This document shows, piece after piece, positions 54,386-63,203 of a DNA stretch of 64,000 nucleotides. The translations under genes and the position numbers were made by a program. The notes below the pieces were generated by a model. The model did no database searches and had not been told where the DNA came from. It was given only the letters and a program-made list of their open reading frames with translations. Each line of letters starts with the position of its first letter. Positions within the stretch are counted from its first letter, which is position 1. Origin of the DNA: Planctomycetales bacterium (GTDB lineage Bacteria; Planctomycetota; Planctomycetia; Planctomycetales; Planctomycetaceae); NCBI GenBank assembly GCA_026400835.1, contig JAPLOA010000069.1, positions 62,001-126,000 of the forward strand. The letters run 5' to 3'.

Positions 54386-54988
54386 GGCGGAGATCCTTCG
54401 CAGCGATTTGATTGGGCGGTGTGGTCAATCAGTCAGAATTTCGTTAACGAGTTGTCGATTCAGGAACCGTCCCAAATCAACTTCCCGATTTTTCGATGTG
54501 CTGAAATCCCAACCCGAGACGTCAGTGAGGGATTTTGCAGAAATCCTTCGATCCCTCGCTGACGCTTTTTGAAGTTGCGCATTTGCGTGTATCCCAACCC
54601 GCTGCGTGAGCGAGGGATTGTGTTTTAGCGTTTTAGGCAGTGTTTCCGGGAATCCCTCGCTGACGCTTCGGGTTGTGATAAATCCCAGTGTTTCTCCGCA
54701 AGTGAACAACCTCAGCGCCGAAACTTGCAACTTCAAAACTCACGCTTCGGGTTGGGATGAACGGATACAACCCTGAATCGTTGCTGTCACAAAGGACGAT
54801 TAAAGCATCGGCCGAAATAGCGAAGAGCATAAACGAAAATGGGCACCGGTATGATACCGGTGCCGCGAGGGGACGCATCAACTCTTAGGACAGAAAGGAA
54901 GGGAGAGAGAGGAGAGAGGGGGATAGGATTCAGCGGCAGCGTTCGCGATTGAACGCTGCGTGTTTCAATAGTGCAGTTCAGGAAAGAA
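54386..54988. other. Repeat-rich intergenic region
   Basis: About 600 bp. It holds the planctomycete palindromic repeat cluster listed separately, then AT-rich DNA and GA-rich tract at 54890-54930 (AGGAAGGGAGAGAGAGG). No convincing gene. Confidence 0.6.
54504..54758. repeat. Cluster of TCCCAACCCG / CGAGGGAT-type palindromic repeats
   Basis: At least five related copies: 54504-54535, 54549-54568, 54591-54619, 54651-54683 and 54739-54758. Units such as ATCCCAACCCGCTGCGTGAG and AATCCCTCGCTGACGCTTCG are inverted partners, so adjacent copies can form hairpins. Chance frames through them read like TRSVSEGF and NPKRQRG, tags familiar from planctomycete genome annotation, which shows how widespread the element is. 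Confidence 0.85.
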
Positions 54989-56155
54989 CTACTTTTCTCG
55001 TGTGGAGTCAGCCATAGAGATCGACGGTCTGTCGAGGCTGCTCGAAGAGACACTGCGTTCACTCGACTTTCGAGTGGCGCGCCATCCAGCAGCCTTAGCG
55101 GCGACTGGTTTTGCCGCTGCCGTTTCTGGTGCGGCCTCTTTGCGGAAAACGGCGGGAATCACGAGATCATCAGATTTTTTCGGAGAACGTCGTGTTTGTG
55201 GAGCACCGAAGGCTGGCACGTCATCATCGCTGCGAAGCGGTGTTTCCAGCCCTGCTCCATCAGTGTTGCCATCGTCACCGGCGGCACGCTTGAAGGACTT
55301 GTCCGGATCAGCGCTGTCTTCTTTGAATGTTGATCGTTCAGCACTGATCGGATCGGGTGCCGGAGCAAGTGCTGCTCGGGGGCTGGAGTTCTCGATGATT
55401 GGATAGCCGTAAGCCATCTGTGAGCCGCCGATGTACGGCGAACCATAGGCCATGGCGGTTCCAATCGGTACGGTTCGATAAGCTGTTTGAGGCCTCATCA
55501 CGGTGACTTCCTGAGACTTCATGACCATCTTCTGAACCTGAACCTTCTGAGTCTTCCGTTCGGCCACCATTTCGGTTTCCTGCACGGTGACACGGCGAGT
55601 TCCATGGACAGCGACCTGACGAGTGTAAGGAACGCTGCACGTCACGACATTGGGCACATACTGGCGAGAAGTTGTGTAGTTCGGCGTGAAAGCCGTTCGC
55701 ATCGAATAGCCCGTGCGATTCATCCAACCAATGAGACCGGGTCGAGGGTCAACCTGGCAAGGAGCACATTTTGCGACTGGGTGGTAGTTTGTCGTCCAGC
55801 GGCCCATGTCTCGATTGACCGTACGGACTTCCGACACAGTCTGGTAGGAGACGGTCGGGACTTCAACTTCGCGACTTCGAGTCACGGGACGGTATTCAGT
55901 GTATTCGCGATCTTCATAAGCCGTCTCATAGGTTGGCACCTGAACGGTTTGTTTTTCGCGGGTATAAGTGGTGATGGGCACGGTCTGGTAGCAGGTTTGC
56001 TGAACCGGCTGAATCGGCGTGCACTGGGCGAGTGGTTGAGCGACCACGGGACCACAACTTCCACAGCCATCGTAGTACTGAGCCTGGGCAGTGCTTTGCA
56101 ATGAAAGAACCAGCGCTCCCAGCGCGGCACCAAAAGTGAGTCTTCTGGACAGCAT
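54989..56155 (-). CDS. Exported Tyr/Thr/Val-rich repeat protein (YTV-like)
   Basis: 388 residues; signal peptide (ends AQAQ near 26), ribosome binding site GGGAAG shortly before the ATG. The first half after the signal is made of alternating Val/Thr/Tyr strands such as VPTYETAYEDREYTEYRPVT and VEVPTVSYQTVSEVRTV, like the planctomycete YTV repeat family. A few Cys occur at the beginning (YDGCGSCGPV). The second half is polar with many Lys, Ser, Asp and Ala and looks disordered. Probably an envelope or surface protein. No enzyme motif. It stands alone on the minus strand. Confidence 0.75.
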   Translation of the reverse strand: MLSRRLTFGAALGALVLSLQSTAQAQYYDGCGSCGPVVAQPLAQCTPIQPVQQTCYQTVPITTYTREKQTVQVPTYETAYEDREYTEYRPVTRSREVEVPTVSYQTVSEVRTVNRDMGRWTTNYHPVAKCAPCQVDPRPGLIGWMNRTGYSMRTAFTPNYTTSRQYVPNVVTCSVPYTRQVAVHGTRRVTVQETEMVAERKTQKVQVQKMVMKSQEVTVMRPQTAYRTVPIGTAMAYGSPYIGGSQMAYGYPIIENSSPRAALAPAPDPISAERSTFKEDSADPDKSFKRAAGDDGNTDGAGLETPLRSDDDVPAFGAPQTRRSPKKSDDLVIPAVFRKEAAPETAAAKPVAAKAAGWRATRKSSERSVSSSSLDRPSISMADSTREK

Positions 56156-56712
56156 GTGCTTCTTCCCTGAAGAAAATGCTCACCAGCGCGCACTGATTCC
56201 ACCAGGAAACATATGCAAGCCAGCGAAGAGGAGATCAGATTCAAAGTCCCCGTTCATGTTTCTCAGTGCGGCTGAGTTGTATGAAACAGTGACAAGGAAC
56301 CATCAAGGTGAGACAGGTGGCAAGTTTCACCACTGCATCCTGCAGTGACTTAAACCAGCCGGTGGAAAACAGCAGAAAGAGGAAAGGAGTCGCAGGTGTT
56401 TGGCCGAATCTGCCGAGGAACACTCTGCGTGCGGGCCGAGATTTATCCCAACGGAAAATTTGGGTCAATAGCGGTTAAAGTTTTGATCACGATTCTCCCC
56501 AGCTCTTTTATCGTCAATTGCTATTGCATTCATTTTTGACTCGAACGACAGCAGGTTTTGCCGCTGTGAGATGGCTTCGGCAATTTTTGCTGGTTCTGTC
56601 CCGGGCTTCGTCGTTGTCAGCACAGACTGCGGCTGAAATGGTCAGAAAGAGTGGATTTGAGATCTGAGACTTACAATTTCAAATCCACGTATCCCGGGTA
56701 AAAAAGGCAGAC
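56156..56712. other. Intergenic region between YTV-like protein and TadA
   Basis: About 560 bp with no convincing gene. It should include the promoter of the exported protein, transcribed leftward. A and T content rises near 56490-56560. No strong palindrome seen. Confidence 0.4.
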
Positions 56713-57204
56713 TTACTTCTTCCCGAGGGCTCGTTGCTGGCGGAAGAATTCCTGCAGAATGGCTTTGCAGTCTTCGGCCATGACGCCGCCCATCACGGCT
56801 GACTGATGATTCAGGCGGATATCAGATGTCAGGCTGAAGAGCGTGTGACAGGCACCGGCCTTTGGGTCCGTCGTTCCATAGATGACTCGCGGGATTCGAG
56901 CCTGAACGATGGCCCCAGCGCACATCGGGCATGGTTCCAGAGTGACATACAGAGTGCAGTCCAGAAGTCGCCATGATTGCAGAACTTCTGCCGCCTGAGT
57001 AATGGCAATCATCTCCGCGTGAGCTGTCGGATCATTCAATGTTTCGCGCTGATTGCGACCTTCGGCGATGACTCGCTCCTGATATACAATCACAGCTCCG
57101 ACCGGCACTTCACCTTCATCAAAAGCGATAATGGCCTGATCGAGGGCTTTCTTCATCCAGTAATCATGTGGTGCGAGAGGGTTTTGTGGAAGCAGTTCGG
57201 ACAA
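56713..57204 (-). CDS. tadA: tRNA-specific adenosine deaminase TadA
   Basis: 163 residues. TadA converts the wobble adenosine of arginine tRNA to inosine. Zn ligands are intact: HAEMIAI (catalytic Glu next to His), and PCPMCAGA (two Cys). The early [24 protein letters not shown] and later [17 protein letters not shown] blocks are typical. Length is normal for TadA, unlike the shorter cytidine deaminases. It is essential in most bacteria. Gene stands alone; ribosome binding site not obvious. Confidence 0.94.
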   Translation of the reverse strand: MSELLPQNPLAPHDYWMKKALDQAIIAFDEGEVPVGAVIVYQERVIAEGRNQRETLNDPTAHAEMIAITQAAEVLQSWRLLDCTLYVTLEPCPMCAGAIVQARIPRVIYGTTDPKAGACHTLFSLTSDIRLNHQSAVMGGVMAEDCKAILQEFFRQQRALGKK

Positions 57205-57480
57205 GTGTCGGGAGCCTTCAGGAAGATTGCGAGGTAGCGAAGTGACAGGCCGGTGATTCCGTGCTCGGCCATGATTGAGGCGATCTCTTTTACGTATTCA
57301 GCAAACACCCAGCCTCCACCCACACCGTGCAGGGAATCCTCTCTGTGATCCCGGCCGCGCGTAGTTCAGAGGATGCGTCGCGCTATGTCAAACGACGACA
57401 AAGCAAGGCTGTAACGCATCGGACCGAAAGATTCTGTGACCGAAAAATTAATGGCAAAGTAAACCTCTGTGTTCTTCGTT
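57205..57480. other. Intergenic region between sulfatase and TadA
   Basis: About 275 bp without a convincing gene. It contains the tadA promoter region (transcribed leftward). Nothing else stands out. Confidence 0.4.
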
Positions 57481-59049
57481 TCATTTTTCGGTCGTCAAAT
57501 GTTTCGGTCGTAACCTTTCTGTGTTTGATGCATTTGGTCGACCATTAAGCGGAGCAGCTTCCGGATAAGTGTACAGGATTTTTCGAAGCGACTCCGTGAC
57601 AGACGACTGATCCTGGACCACGTTCCGTGTTTCCTGCGGATCAGTTTCGTAATCGTAGAGTTCCAGATCTGCTGATTCCGGATTGGCTCCGGGCGTTTTC
57701 CATTCGACCAGGCGATATCGATCCGTACGAATCGCACGGCCGAGTTTTGCGTTCGGATAGGCGTGGAAGACATGATCTCTGATGCGAGCCTTTGGATCAC
57801 GGAGCACTGGAGCGAGGCTGAGACCATCGATGGGTTGTGGTCCGCCTGGCTTTGGTAAGCCTGCGAGTTCGGCCAGTGTTGGGTAGAGGTCCACCGATTC
57901 GGTCAACTGACTTGTCACGGTGTTGGGTTGAGTCACACCCGGCGCGACAATCAGCAGAGGAATCCGCGTAGCCTGCTCATAGTTTGTATGCTTGGTCCAG
58001 ATTCCGTGATCACCGAGGTGATAGCCATGATCGCTCCAGAACACGATAATCGTGTCGCCCTGCAACTTCAGGCGATCAAGTTCATCGATCACTCGTCCGA
58101 CTTGAGCATCCATGTAGCTGGTGCTCGCGTAGTAGCCATGAATCAGTTGTTGCTTCAGTGATGTCGAAAACGCTGCCGCGCGGTCTGCCGGCACAGGATC
58201 GTAGGCGGTGATCTCTCCGCCACGTTTTCCAGCCACAGCGGGGGCGTTCTCCGGAGCTTGCTCGAAGGCTGGGAGCGGAAGCTGGTTTGGATCGTATAAA
58301 TCCCAGTACTTCTTTGGCGCGGAGAAAGGCAGATGGGGGCGCACAAAACCGGCCACAATGAAGAACGGCGTACCCTCAGTTTCGCGGCGCTGCTTTGCGG
58401 ATTGAAGTCGAACGATCGTTTCTGCGGCAACTCGTCCATCGGCATAGTCATCGTCGTTGGCAATCGGTGCTTCGAATGCAGCGCCGCGCGGAAGTGAGCG
58501 AATGGCATCCAGCTTCTGATTTGTAAACAGAGCTTCCTCGCGAGTGAGCTGGCCGCCTTGTGTGCTGGCCGGATCAAGGTACTCGATCACTTTCTCCTTA
58601 AAATGCGGGACGCTGAACGACAATGGATCGCCTTCATTGCCGTGTCCAATGTGAAAGACCTTGCCAAGAGATTCCGTACGATATCCATGTGCGGCAAATT
58701 GCTGAGGCAACGTGACGGCGTTCAGATGCCGATCTCGGAGGCGGCTGCCAAGACTATAAAGGCCGCTTGATGTTGAATGAGATCCGAGCATCAGGGTGAA
58801 TCGGGAAGGGGCACAGACCGCCTGGTTGCAGTATGCTCGATCAAACCTCAGGCCTCGTGAGAAGAGCCGGTCGATGTTGGGTGTTTTCGCAATCTCATCG
58901 CCGTAGCAACCGAGCGTGGGCTTGAGATCGTCCACGAGAATGATCAGGACGTTCGGCAGATCCGCTGCGACGCTCACTAAGCCTGTCATCAAAAAGGCGA
59001 TAAGTGTCGCGAGGTTATTGATCAGGAACTTCAAACCGGGGCAATGCAT
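57481..59049 (-). CDS. Exported sulfatase (iduronate-2-sulfatase/choline-sulfatase-like)
   Basis: 522 residues with a signal peptide (hydrophobic ~8-25). VLIILVDDLKPTLGCYG gives the first metal-binding Asp pair (Asp40-41). CAPSR at 79-83 places Cys79 as the formylglycine residue of class-I sulfatases. The second metal/His cluster FWSDHGYHLGDHGIWTKH is intact. The length and motif order resemble iduronate-2-sulfatase, cleaving sulfate esters of polysaccharides. No separate formylglycine-generating enzyme is in the window. Typical of planctomycetes, which are rich in sulfatases. It is single, with no operon partner. Confidence 0.92.
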   Translation of the reverse strand: MHCPGLKFLINNLATLIAFLMTGLVSVAADLPNVLIILVDDLKPTLGCYGDEIAKTPNIDRLFSRGLRFDRAYCNQAVCAPSRFTLMLGSHSTSSGLYSLGSRLRDRHLNAVTLPQQFAAHGYRTESLGKVFHIGHGNEGDPLSFSVPHFKEKVIEYLDPASTQGGQLTREEALFTNQKLDAIRSLPRGAAFEAPIANDDDYADGRVAAETIVRLQSAKQRRETEGTPFFIVAGFVRPHLPFSAPKKYWDLYDPNQLPLPAFEQAPENAPAVAGKRGGEITAYDPVPADRAAAFSTSLKQQLIHGYYASTSYMDAQVGRVIDELDRLKLQGDTIIVFWSDHGYHLGDHGIWTKHTNYEQATRIPLLIVAPGVTQPNTVTSQLTESVDLYPTLAELAGLPKPGGPQPIDGLSLAPVLRDPKARIRDHVFHAYPNAKLGRAIRTDRYRLVEWKTPGANPESADLELYDYETDPQETRNVVQDQSSVTESLRKILYTYPEAAPLNGRPNASNTERLRPKHLTTEK

Positions 59050-59229
59050 TTGGGGCTCGCGGGGGAAGTGTTTTCATTGATCTCGAGACACCGCGCGAAT
59101 CAGACGGTTGATTTAATCAGCCGGAACGCACGAGCGTCCAGTTCTGGCAGCAGAAACCGAGTCACAACAACTGGAGACTAACGCCCAAAGGCTGATGCAA
59201 CGACTCAATCAACAGTTTGGGAATGTCAC

Positions 59230-59694
59230 GTGGGCGATTCGACAAATCAAGCCTGGATCGAACGTGACTTCGGATTCTGCAGCGTCATTAGATTCATGTT
59301 GACGGCTTCAGAGCGAGCAGGTCGCATTTGGGACGTATGCGAACTGACCGATCTGATGGGCTGCGAGAGTGTGATGGTCAAAAGACTATCGACCGGCAAT
59401 CGCCAGAGATTACTGCTGGCCAAAACGTTGTTGCATGATCCGTCGGTTCTGGTCCTTGACGAACCGACCAGTGGCCTGGATCCTTGAGCCCGCAACGAGT
59501 TGCGAGAGATTATCAGGACACTGGCTTCGCCGGGTAAAGCCATCATTCTCAGCTCCCATATTCTTTCAGAATTCGAAGACATCAGCGATCAAGTGGGAGT
59601 TCCGGAGGCCGGGCGTGATTATGGAGAGTATGGCATTGCGGCTGATCCTCGGCTGAATCCTGCGTCGGTGACGCGACTGTGTTTGCCTCGGTGA
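59230..59694 (+). pseudogene. Broken ABC transporter ATPase, 3' part, internal UGA
   Basis: Reading from 59230, the sequence has LSTGNRQRLLLAKTLLHDP and LVLDEPTSGLDP (signature and Walker B), then an in-frame TGA at 59485-59487, then continues without frame change as ARNELREIIRTLASPGKAI and LSSHILSEFEDISDQVG, the normal ABC continuation with its H-loop His, before losing similarity. No Walker A (GxxGxGKST) is present upstream, so the N-terminal half is missing. This reads as a decayed CcmA-type ATPase. If UGA were read through, the two halves would join, but the missing N terminus argues for decay rather than recoding. Confidence 0.75.
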
Positions 59695-59765
59695 AGACCT
59701 GAGGTGGTCCTGGCCAGTCAACTCTGCGTCACACTCCCGGACCCGTGCCAATCACAGTTCTTCAG

Positions 59766-59855
59766 GGACAAAATGATCAAAGACAAAATGATAAAACACA
59801 GTCAGACGTGCCGTCATTCGTTGCTCTTCATCATTTTGTAACCATCATTTTGTCC
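59766..59855. repeat. Long imperfect inverted repeat of ACAAAATGAT units
   Basis: GGACAAAATGAT (59766-59777) is inverted at 59844-59855; a second pair is at 59782-59792 and 59830-59839. Together they make nested 10-12-bp stems across 90 bp. The motif recurs as a short direct repeat in each arm. Confidence 0.75.
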
Positions 59856-59993
59856 ACATGACTGAGAAAGAAATCCTGAGGGGGCTGGGCCACATGACAC
59901 CAACAAATCAGGAATCCGCCTACGGACAGGAGCGACTACTACTCTCGATTTGCGGTCTACATTCCTGGGCAAACAGGGGGATCCGTTGGATAG

Positions 59994-60284
59994 GCTCAGT
60001 TTTCGGTTCAGCCCAATTTGTTGAAGGACAAGTTGGACGCGTTTCGGATTGGTGTTCCAATAACTCCGTGGGGAATTCGTCAGAGTATTGCTACCGCTGA
60101 TGACCCGGAGTTGCAGGGAGTTCAGATCGATGGGATTCACTATTACATGCAGAAGTTGTTACCGGACGAGATACCTCAGGAGTGGCGTGACACTTGGCAG
60201 CAGTGCTTCGAACAACAAATGAGTGTGGCTCAGGAACTATTGAATCGGCAGAATATTCAGCTGCAGGGACAATCTCAGTTCTGA
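59994..60284 (+). pseudogene. Fragment of an unknown gene, probably frameshifted
   Basis: The frame entering at 59994 runs to a stop at 60284 and encodes LDAFRIGVPITPWGIRQS, a run of Asp/Glu and the end QLQGQSQF. A second frame upstream (59866-60020) reads TLDLRSTFLGKQGDPLDRL and FRFSPI, and the two would join into one longer protein if a base were gained or lost near 60014-60020. I do not recognise the family. There is no usable start codon with a ribosome binding site. The region lies in decayed DNA next to the ABC remnant. Confidence 0.4.
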
Positions 60285-60481
60285 ACCAGATTGGATTGTT
60301 TCGAATATCCGACTCACCTGTTCGACGGTTCACGTGTTCCTGCTCAGGAAACACCAGCGTCTTGCGTGTCTGATTATCATGGCGGTATCATGTCAGGCCT
60401 TGTCGCCGATCGCGGTCCTCAATCGAACCAGATCGAAAACGATGCATTGCTCTGATATTCTTCGCCGGAATCGAGTCAACC

Positions 60482-61888
60482 ATGATACCTGGATCACAAC
60501 CTCGCCGCACAATCCTGAAAGCGGGGCTCGGCGGATTTGCATCGCTGAGTCTGGCTGATGTGCTTCGGCTGCAAAATCAATCGCAGGCCAGTGAAAGTCG
60601 AACTGCTGCGAGCGAACGAACGGCCGTGATTCTGGTCTGGTTGCGCGGTGGTGCCAGTCACCTGGAGACATTTGACCCGAAGCCTCAGGCTACTCTGGAG
60701 TTCCGTGGCCCGTATTCTCCGATCGACACCAACGTCCCCGGAATTCAGATCTGCGAACTTCTGCCGCGACTTTCCACGATTGCAGATAGGTACTCCATCC
60801 TGCGTTCGATTGCTCATACGGGTGGCGGACATCCGGCTGGTTCACTGCAGGTTCTGGCCGGTGATCCGGATCCTCAGGATAAGCTTGTTCCGGTGCTGCC
60901 GGACTGGATGTCGATTGCCAGTTATCTGCGCCGTGACTCGGTTCGGGGTCTGCCCAATTACATTGCCGTGAATCCTGTCGACAACTATGACAACTTTACT
61001 ATCGCTGGTCCGACTTATCTTGGAGCAGCGTATCGACCTTTTTCAGTGGTTGGCGATCTCAGTAATCCTAAGTTCGAGGTGCCAAACATCGGTATGCCGG
61101 TCGAGAACCTTGACCGCCTGCAACGTCGCATGTCGTTGAAGAGTGGATTCGATCGACTGCGCAGTGGGCTGGATGTTTCCGGGACATTAGACGCCATCGG
61201 CCGCTTCGAAGGACAGGCCCTGAGCCTGCTCACAAGTCCCGAGGCTGGTGCCGCGTTTGACCTGAAGCAGGAACCGATGGAGGTTCGTGAGCGATACGGT
61301 ATGAATGCCTGGGGCCAGCAATGCCTGATGGCCCGGCGACTCGTTGAGGCCGGTGTTGAGATCATTACCACCGAGTTTGATGGCCCGCTCTGTGGTCGAG
61401 TCGCCAACTGGGACGATCATGCGGTGAACCATCATGTGTTCGATGCGAACAAGTTCCGTGCGCCGTTCTTTGATCAGGCGGTTTCCGCGTTGATTGAAGA
61501 TGTTTACGCACGTGGATTGGATCGGCGAGTTCTGGTTGTTGTCGCAGGAGAATTCGGCCGTACGCCGCGAATCAGTTACGTCGCCAGCAGCGGTGGCGGT
61601 GTGGCCAGTGCAGCGGCGGGCGTTGTTCAACCTGGCCGTGATCACTGGCCGCGAGCGAACTCCATGATCTTCGCTGGGGGCGGTATTCCAACCGGTCAGG
61701 TGATTGGAGCGACAGATGTCCGAGGCGAAGATCCGATCGATCGACGCGTCGAGCCGGGCGATTTTCTGGCGACGATCTACAAACATCTGCAGATTGATTA
61801 TGCCAACGTCGCGATTGAAAACTTCACGGGTCGACCAGTCCCGATTCTGAACTCCGGCAAGCCAATCCCCGAGTTGACGCGAGGATAG
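60482..61888 (+). CDS. Tat-exported DUF1501 (sulfatase-fold) protein
   Basis: 468 residues. Tat motif PRRTILKAGLGGFASLSLAD at ~7-26. Body: VILVWLRGGASHLETFDPKP (like the WLFMEGAPSSVDMFDPKP of the DUF1501 protein encoded at 47215-48630), HTGGGHPAG, and a C-terminal EFGRTPRISY and NSMIFAGGGIPTGQ. No DUF1549/DUF1553 partner lies beside it. It is probably exported folded by the twin-arginine system; catalytic function is unknown. Confidence 0.9.
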   Translation: MIPGSQPRRTILKAGLGGFASLSLADVLRLQNQSQASESRTAASERTAVILVWLRGGASHLETFDPKPQATLEFRGPYSPIDTNVPGIQICELLPRLSTIADRYSILRSIAHTGGGHPAGSLQVLAGDPDPQDKLVPVLPDWMSIASYLRRDSVRGLPNYIAVNPVDNYDNFTIAGPTYLGAAYRPFSVVGDLSNPKFEVPNIGMPVENLDRLQRRMSLKSGFDRLRSGLDVSGTLDAIGRFEGQALSLLTSPEAGAAFDLKQEPMEVRERYGMNAWGQQCLMARRLVEAGVEIITTEFDGPLCGRVANWDDHAVNHHVFDANKFRAPFFDQAVSALIEDVYARGLDRRVLVVVAGEFGRTPRISYVASSGGGVASAAAGVVQPGRDHWPRANSMIFAGGGIPTGQVIGATDVRGEDPIDRRVEPGDFLATIYKHLQIDYANVAIENFTGRPVPILNSGKPIPELTRG

Positions 61889-61955
61889 TCTGAGAATTCA
61901 TTGGTTTCGCAGGGTGGGAACAGCCAGCATCGAGAACGCTGGCCGACCATTTCAT

Positions 61956-63203
61956 CTAGCGGTTCACTCGATACGGTGTCACATCCAGGTGAGGCTTCTG
62001 GCCGCTGACCATTTCGGCAATCAGCTTACCAGTGCCGGTGCCCATTGAGATTCCCAGCATGCTGTGACCGGCGGCAATCCAGACGTTGTTGAATCGAGGC
62101 GACCGATCGATGAACGGAATCCCGTCCGCCGTCATTGGTCGCCAGCCGCACCATTCTTCCTCAACAGGTTCTGCAGTCGGTTCGTGCAGATATTGAGCAG
62201 CTCCGGATCGCAGGTAGTTCAGACGATGTCGGTTCAGCGAGGAATCGTAGCCGGTAAACTCCATCGTGCTGCCGACGCGATAACCGGTATCGAATGGAGT
62301 AATCGCCACGTGGCACTCTTCGAGAATCATTGGATACTTCGGGCAGAGTTTTGGTCGTGCCATTGTAATCGAATAGCCCTTGCCTGGCTGAATCGGCAAC
62401 TTGATACCGACGGCTTCGTTCAACAGCGGTGTCCACGCACCAGTCGCCACGACAAATTCATCTGCCGAGATCGTCTCACCGTTCGTCGTCACCGCCGTCG
62501 CACGATCACCGGTGGAGGCGAAACCCTTCATTGCTGTGTTCTCGCGAACTGTCACGCCCTGCCCTGTAATGATGCGACGGACTTCGCTCATGAGTCTGCT
62601 CGGACGCAAATGAGCATCACAGCGATAAAGCCATGCACCAGCGAGCCCGGGTTTCAAAGCCGGTTCAAGTTCGGTCAGAGCTTTCCCCGCAAGCGGCTCA
62701 GCGCCCATATCGAAATGTTGTTTCAGCCACGCATCGATTGCGGCATACTCGTCAAATTCATGCTGATCACGAAAGACAAACAGCAGCCCGTCTGTCTTCC
62801 ATTCGACCTGCATGTTCTGCTGTTCGAAAACTTCACGATACAAAGTTGCGGAAGACTGCAGCAGCGGGTGGCAAGCCTGCCCAGCTTCCATCATGTTCTT
62901 CGAATTGCAGCGGAGGGCAAACTTCAGCAGCCATGGGGCCAGACTGAACAGTTTCGTCGGTTCAATACGAAGCGCAGTTTGACGGCTGAGCATTCCTTTG
63001 ATGGCTTTGGTGAGCTGTCCTGGTCGAGCCAGTGGAATCACATGACTGGGGCTGACATATCCGCAGTTCCCATGAGAAGCGGCTTTGCCAAACTGAGCCT
63101 GTTCGATCAGCGTAACCTTTCGACCCGTCTGAGCCAGATACCAGGCCGCGAATCCTCCGATGATACCTCCGCCAATGATCACCGTATGTTTTTGAGAAGT
63201 CAT
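61956..63203 (-). CDS. FAD-dependent D-amino-acid dehydrogenase/oxidase, probably D-hydroxyproline dehydrogenase
   Basis: 415 residues from the ATG at 63203, with the Rossmann [20 protein letters not shown] at ~9-30 binding FAD. Later blocks [22 protein letters not shown] and the end [22 protein letters not shown] are typical of DadA/D-amino-acid dehydrogenases. A longer upstream frame is not used because ATGA joins the stop of the hydroxyproline epimerase gene exactly. That coupling suggests it oxidises cis-4-hydroxy-D-proline, the epimerase product, to the imino acid. Specificity is inferred from this context. Confidence 0.88.
   Translation of the reverse strand: MTSQKHTVIIGGGIIGGFAAWYLAQTGRKVTLIEQAQFGKAASHGNCGYVSPSHVIPLARPGQLTKAIKGMLSRQTALRIEPTKLFSLAPWLLKFALRCNSKNMMEAGQACHPLLQSSATLYREVFEQQNMQVEWKTDGLLFVFRDQHEFDEYAAIDAWLKQHFDMGAEPLAGKALTELEPALKPGLAGAWLYRCDAHLRPSRLMSEVRRIITGQGVTVRENTAMKGFASTGDRATAVTTNGETISADEFVVATGAWTPLLNEAVGIKLPIQPGKGYSITMARPKLCPKYPMILEECHVAITPFDTGYRVGSTMEFTGYDSSLNRHRLNYLRSGAAQYLHEPTAEPVEEEWCGWRPMTADGIPFIDRSPRFNNVWIAAGHSMLGISMGTGTGKLIAEMVSGQKPHLDVTPYRVNR

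Noticed and set aside
53799-54428. Open frame of 209 codons opposite the CPBP start region
   Set aside because: The frame is Arg/His/Pro-rich and overlaps the clearly hydrophobic CPBP reading; a shadow of the real gene.
54504-54758. Possible CRISPR array in the repeat cluster
   Set aside because: Unit spacing is irregular and copies alternate in orientation; no spacers of equal length and no cas genes.
59230-59694. UGA recoding (selenocysteine or read-through) in the ABC ATPase
   Set aside because: The N-terminal half is also missing and similarity fades downstream, so a decayed gene is the simpler reading.
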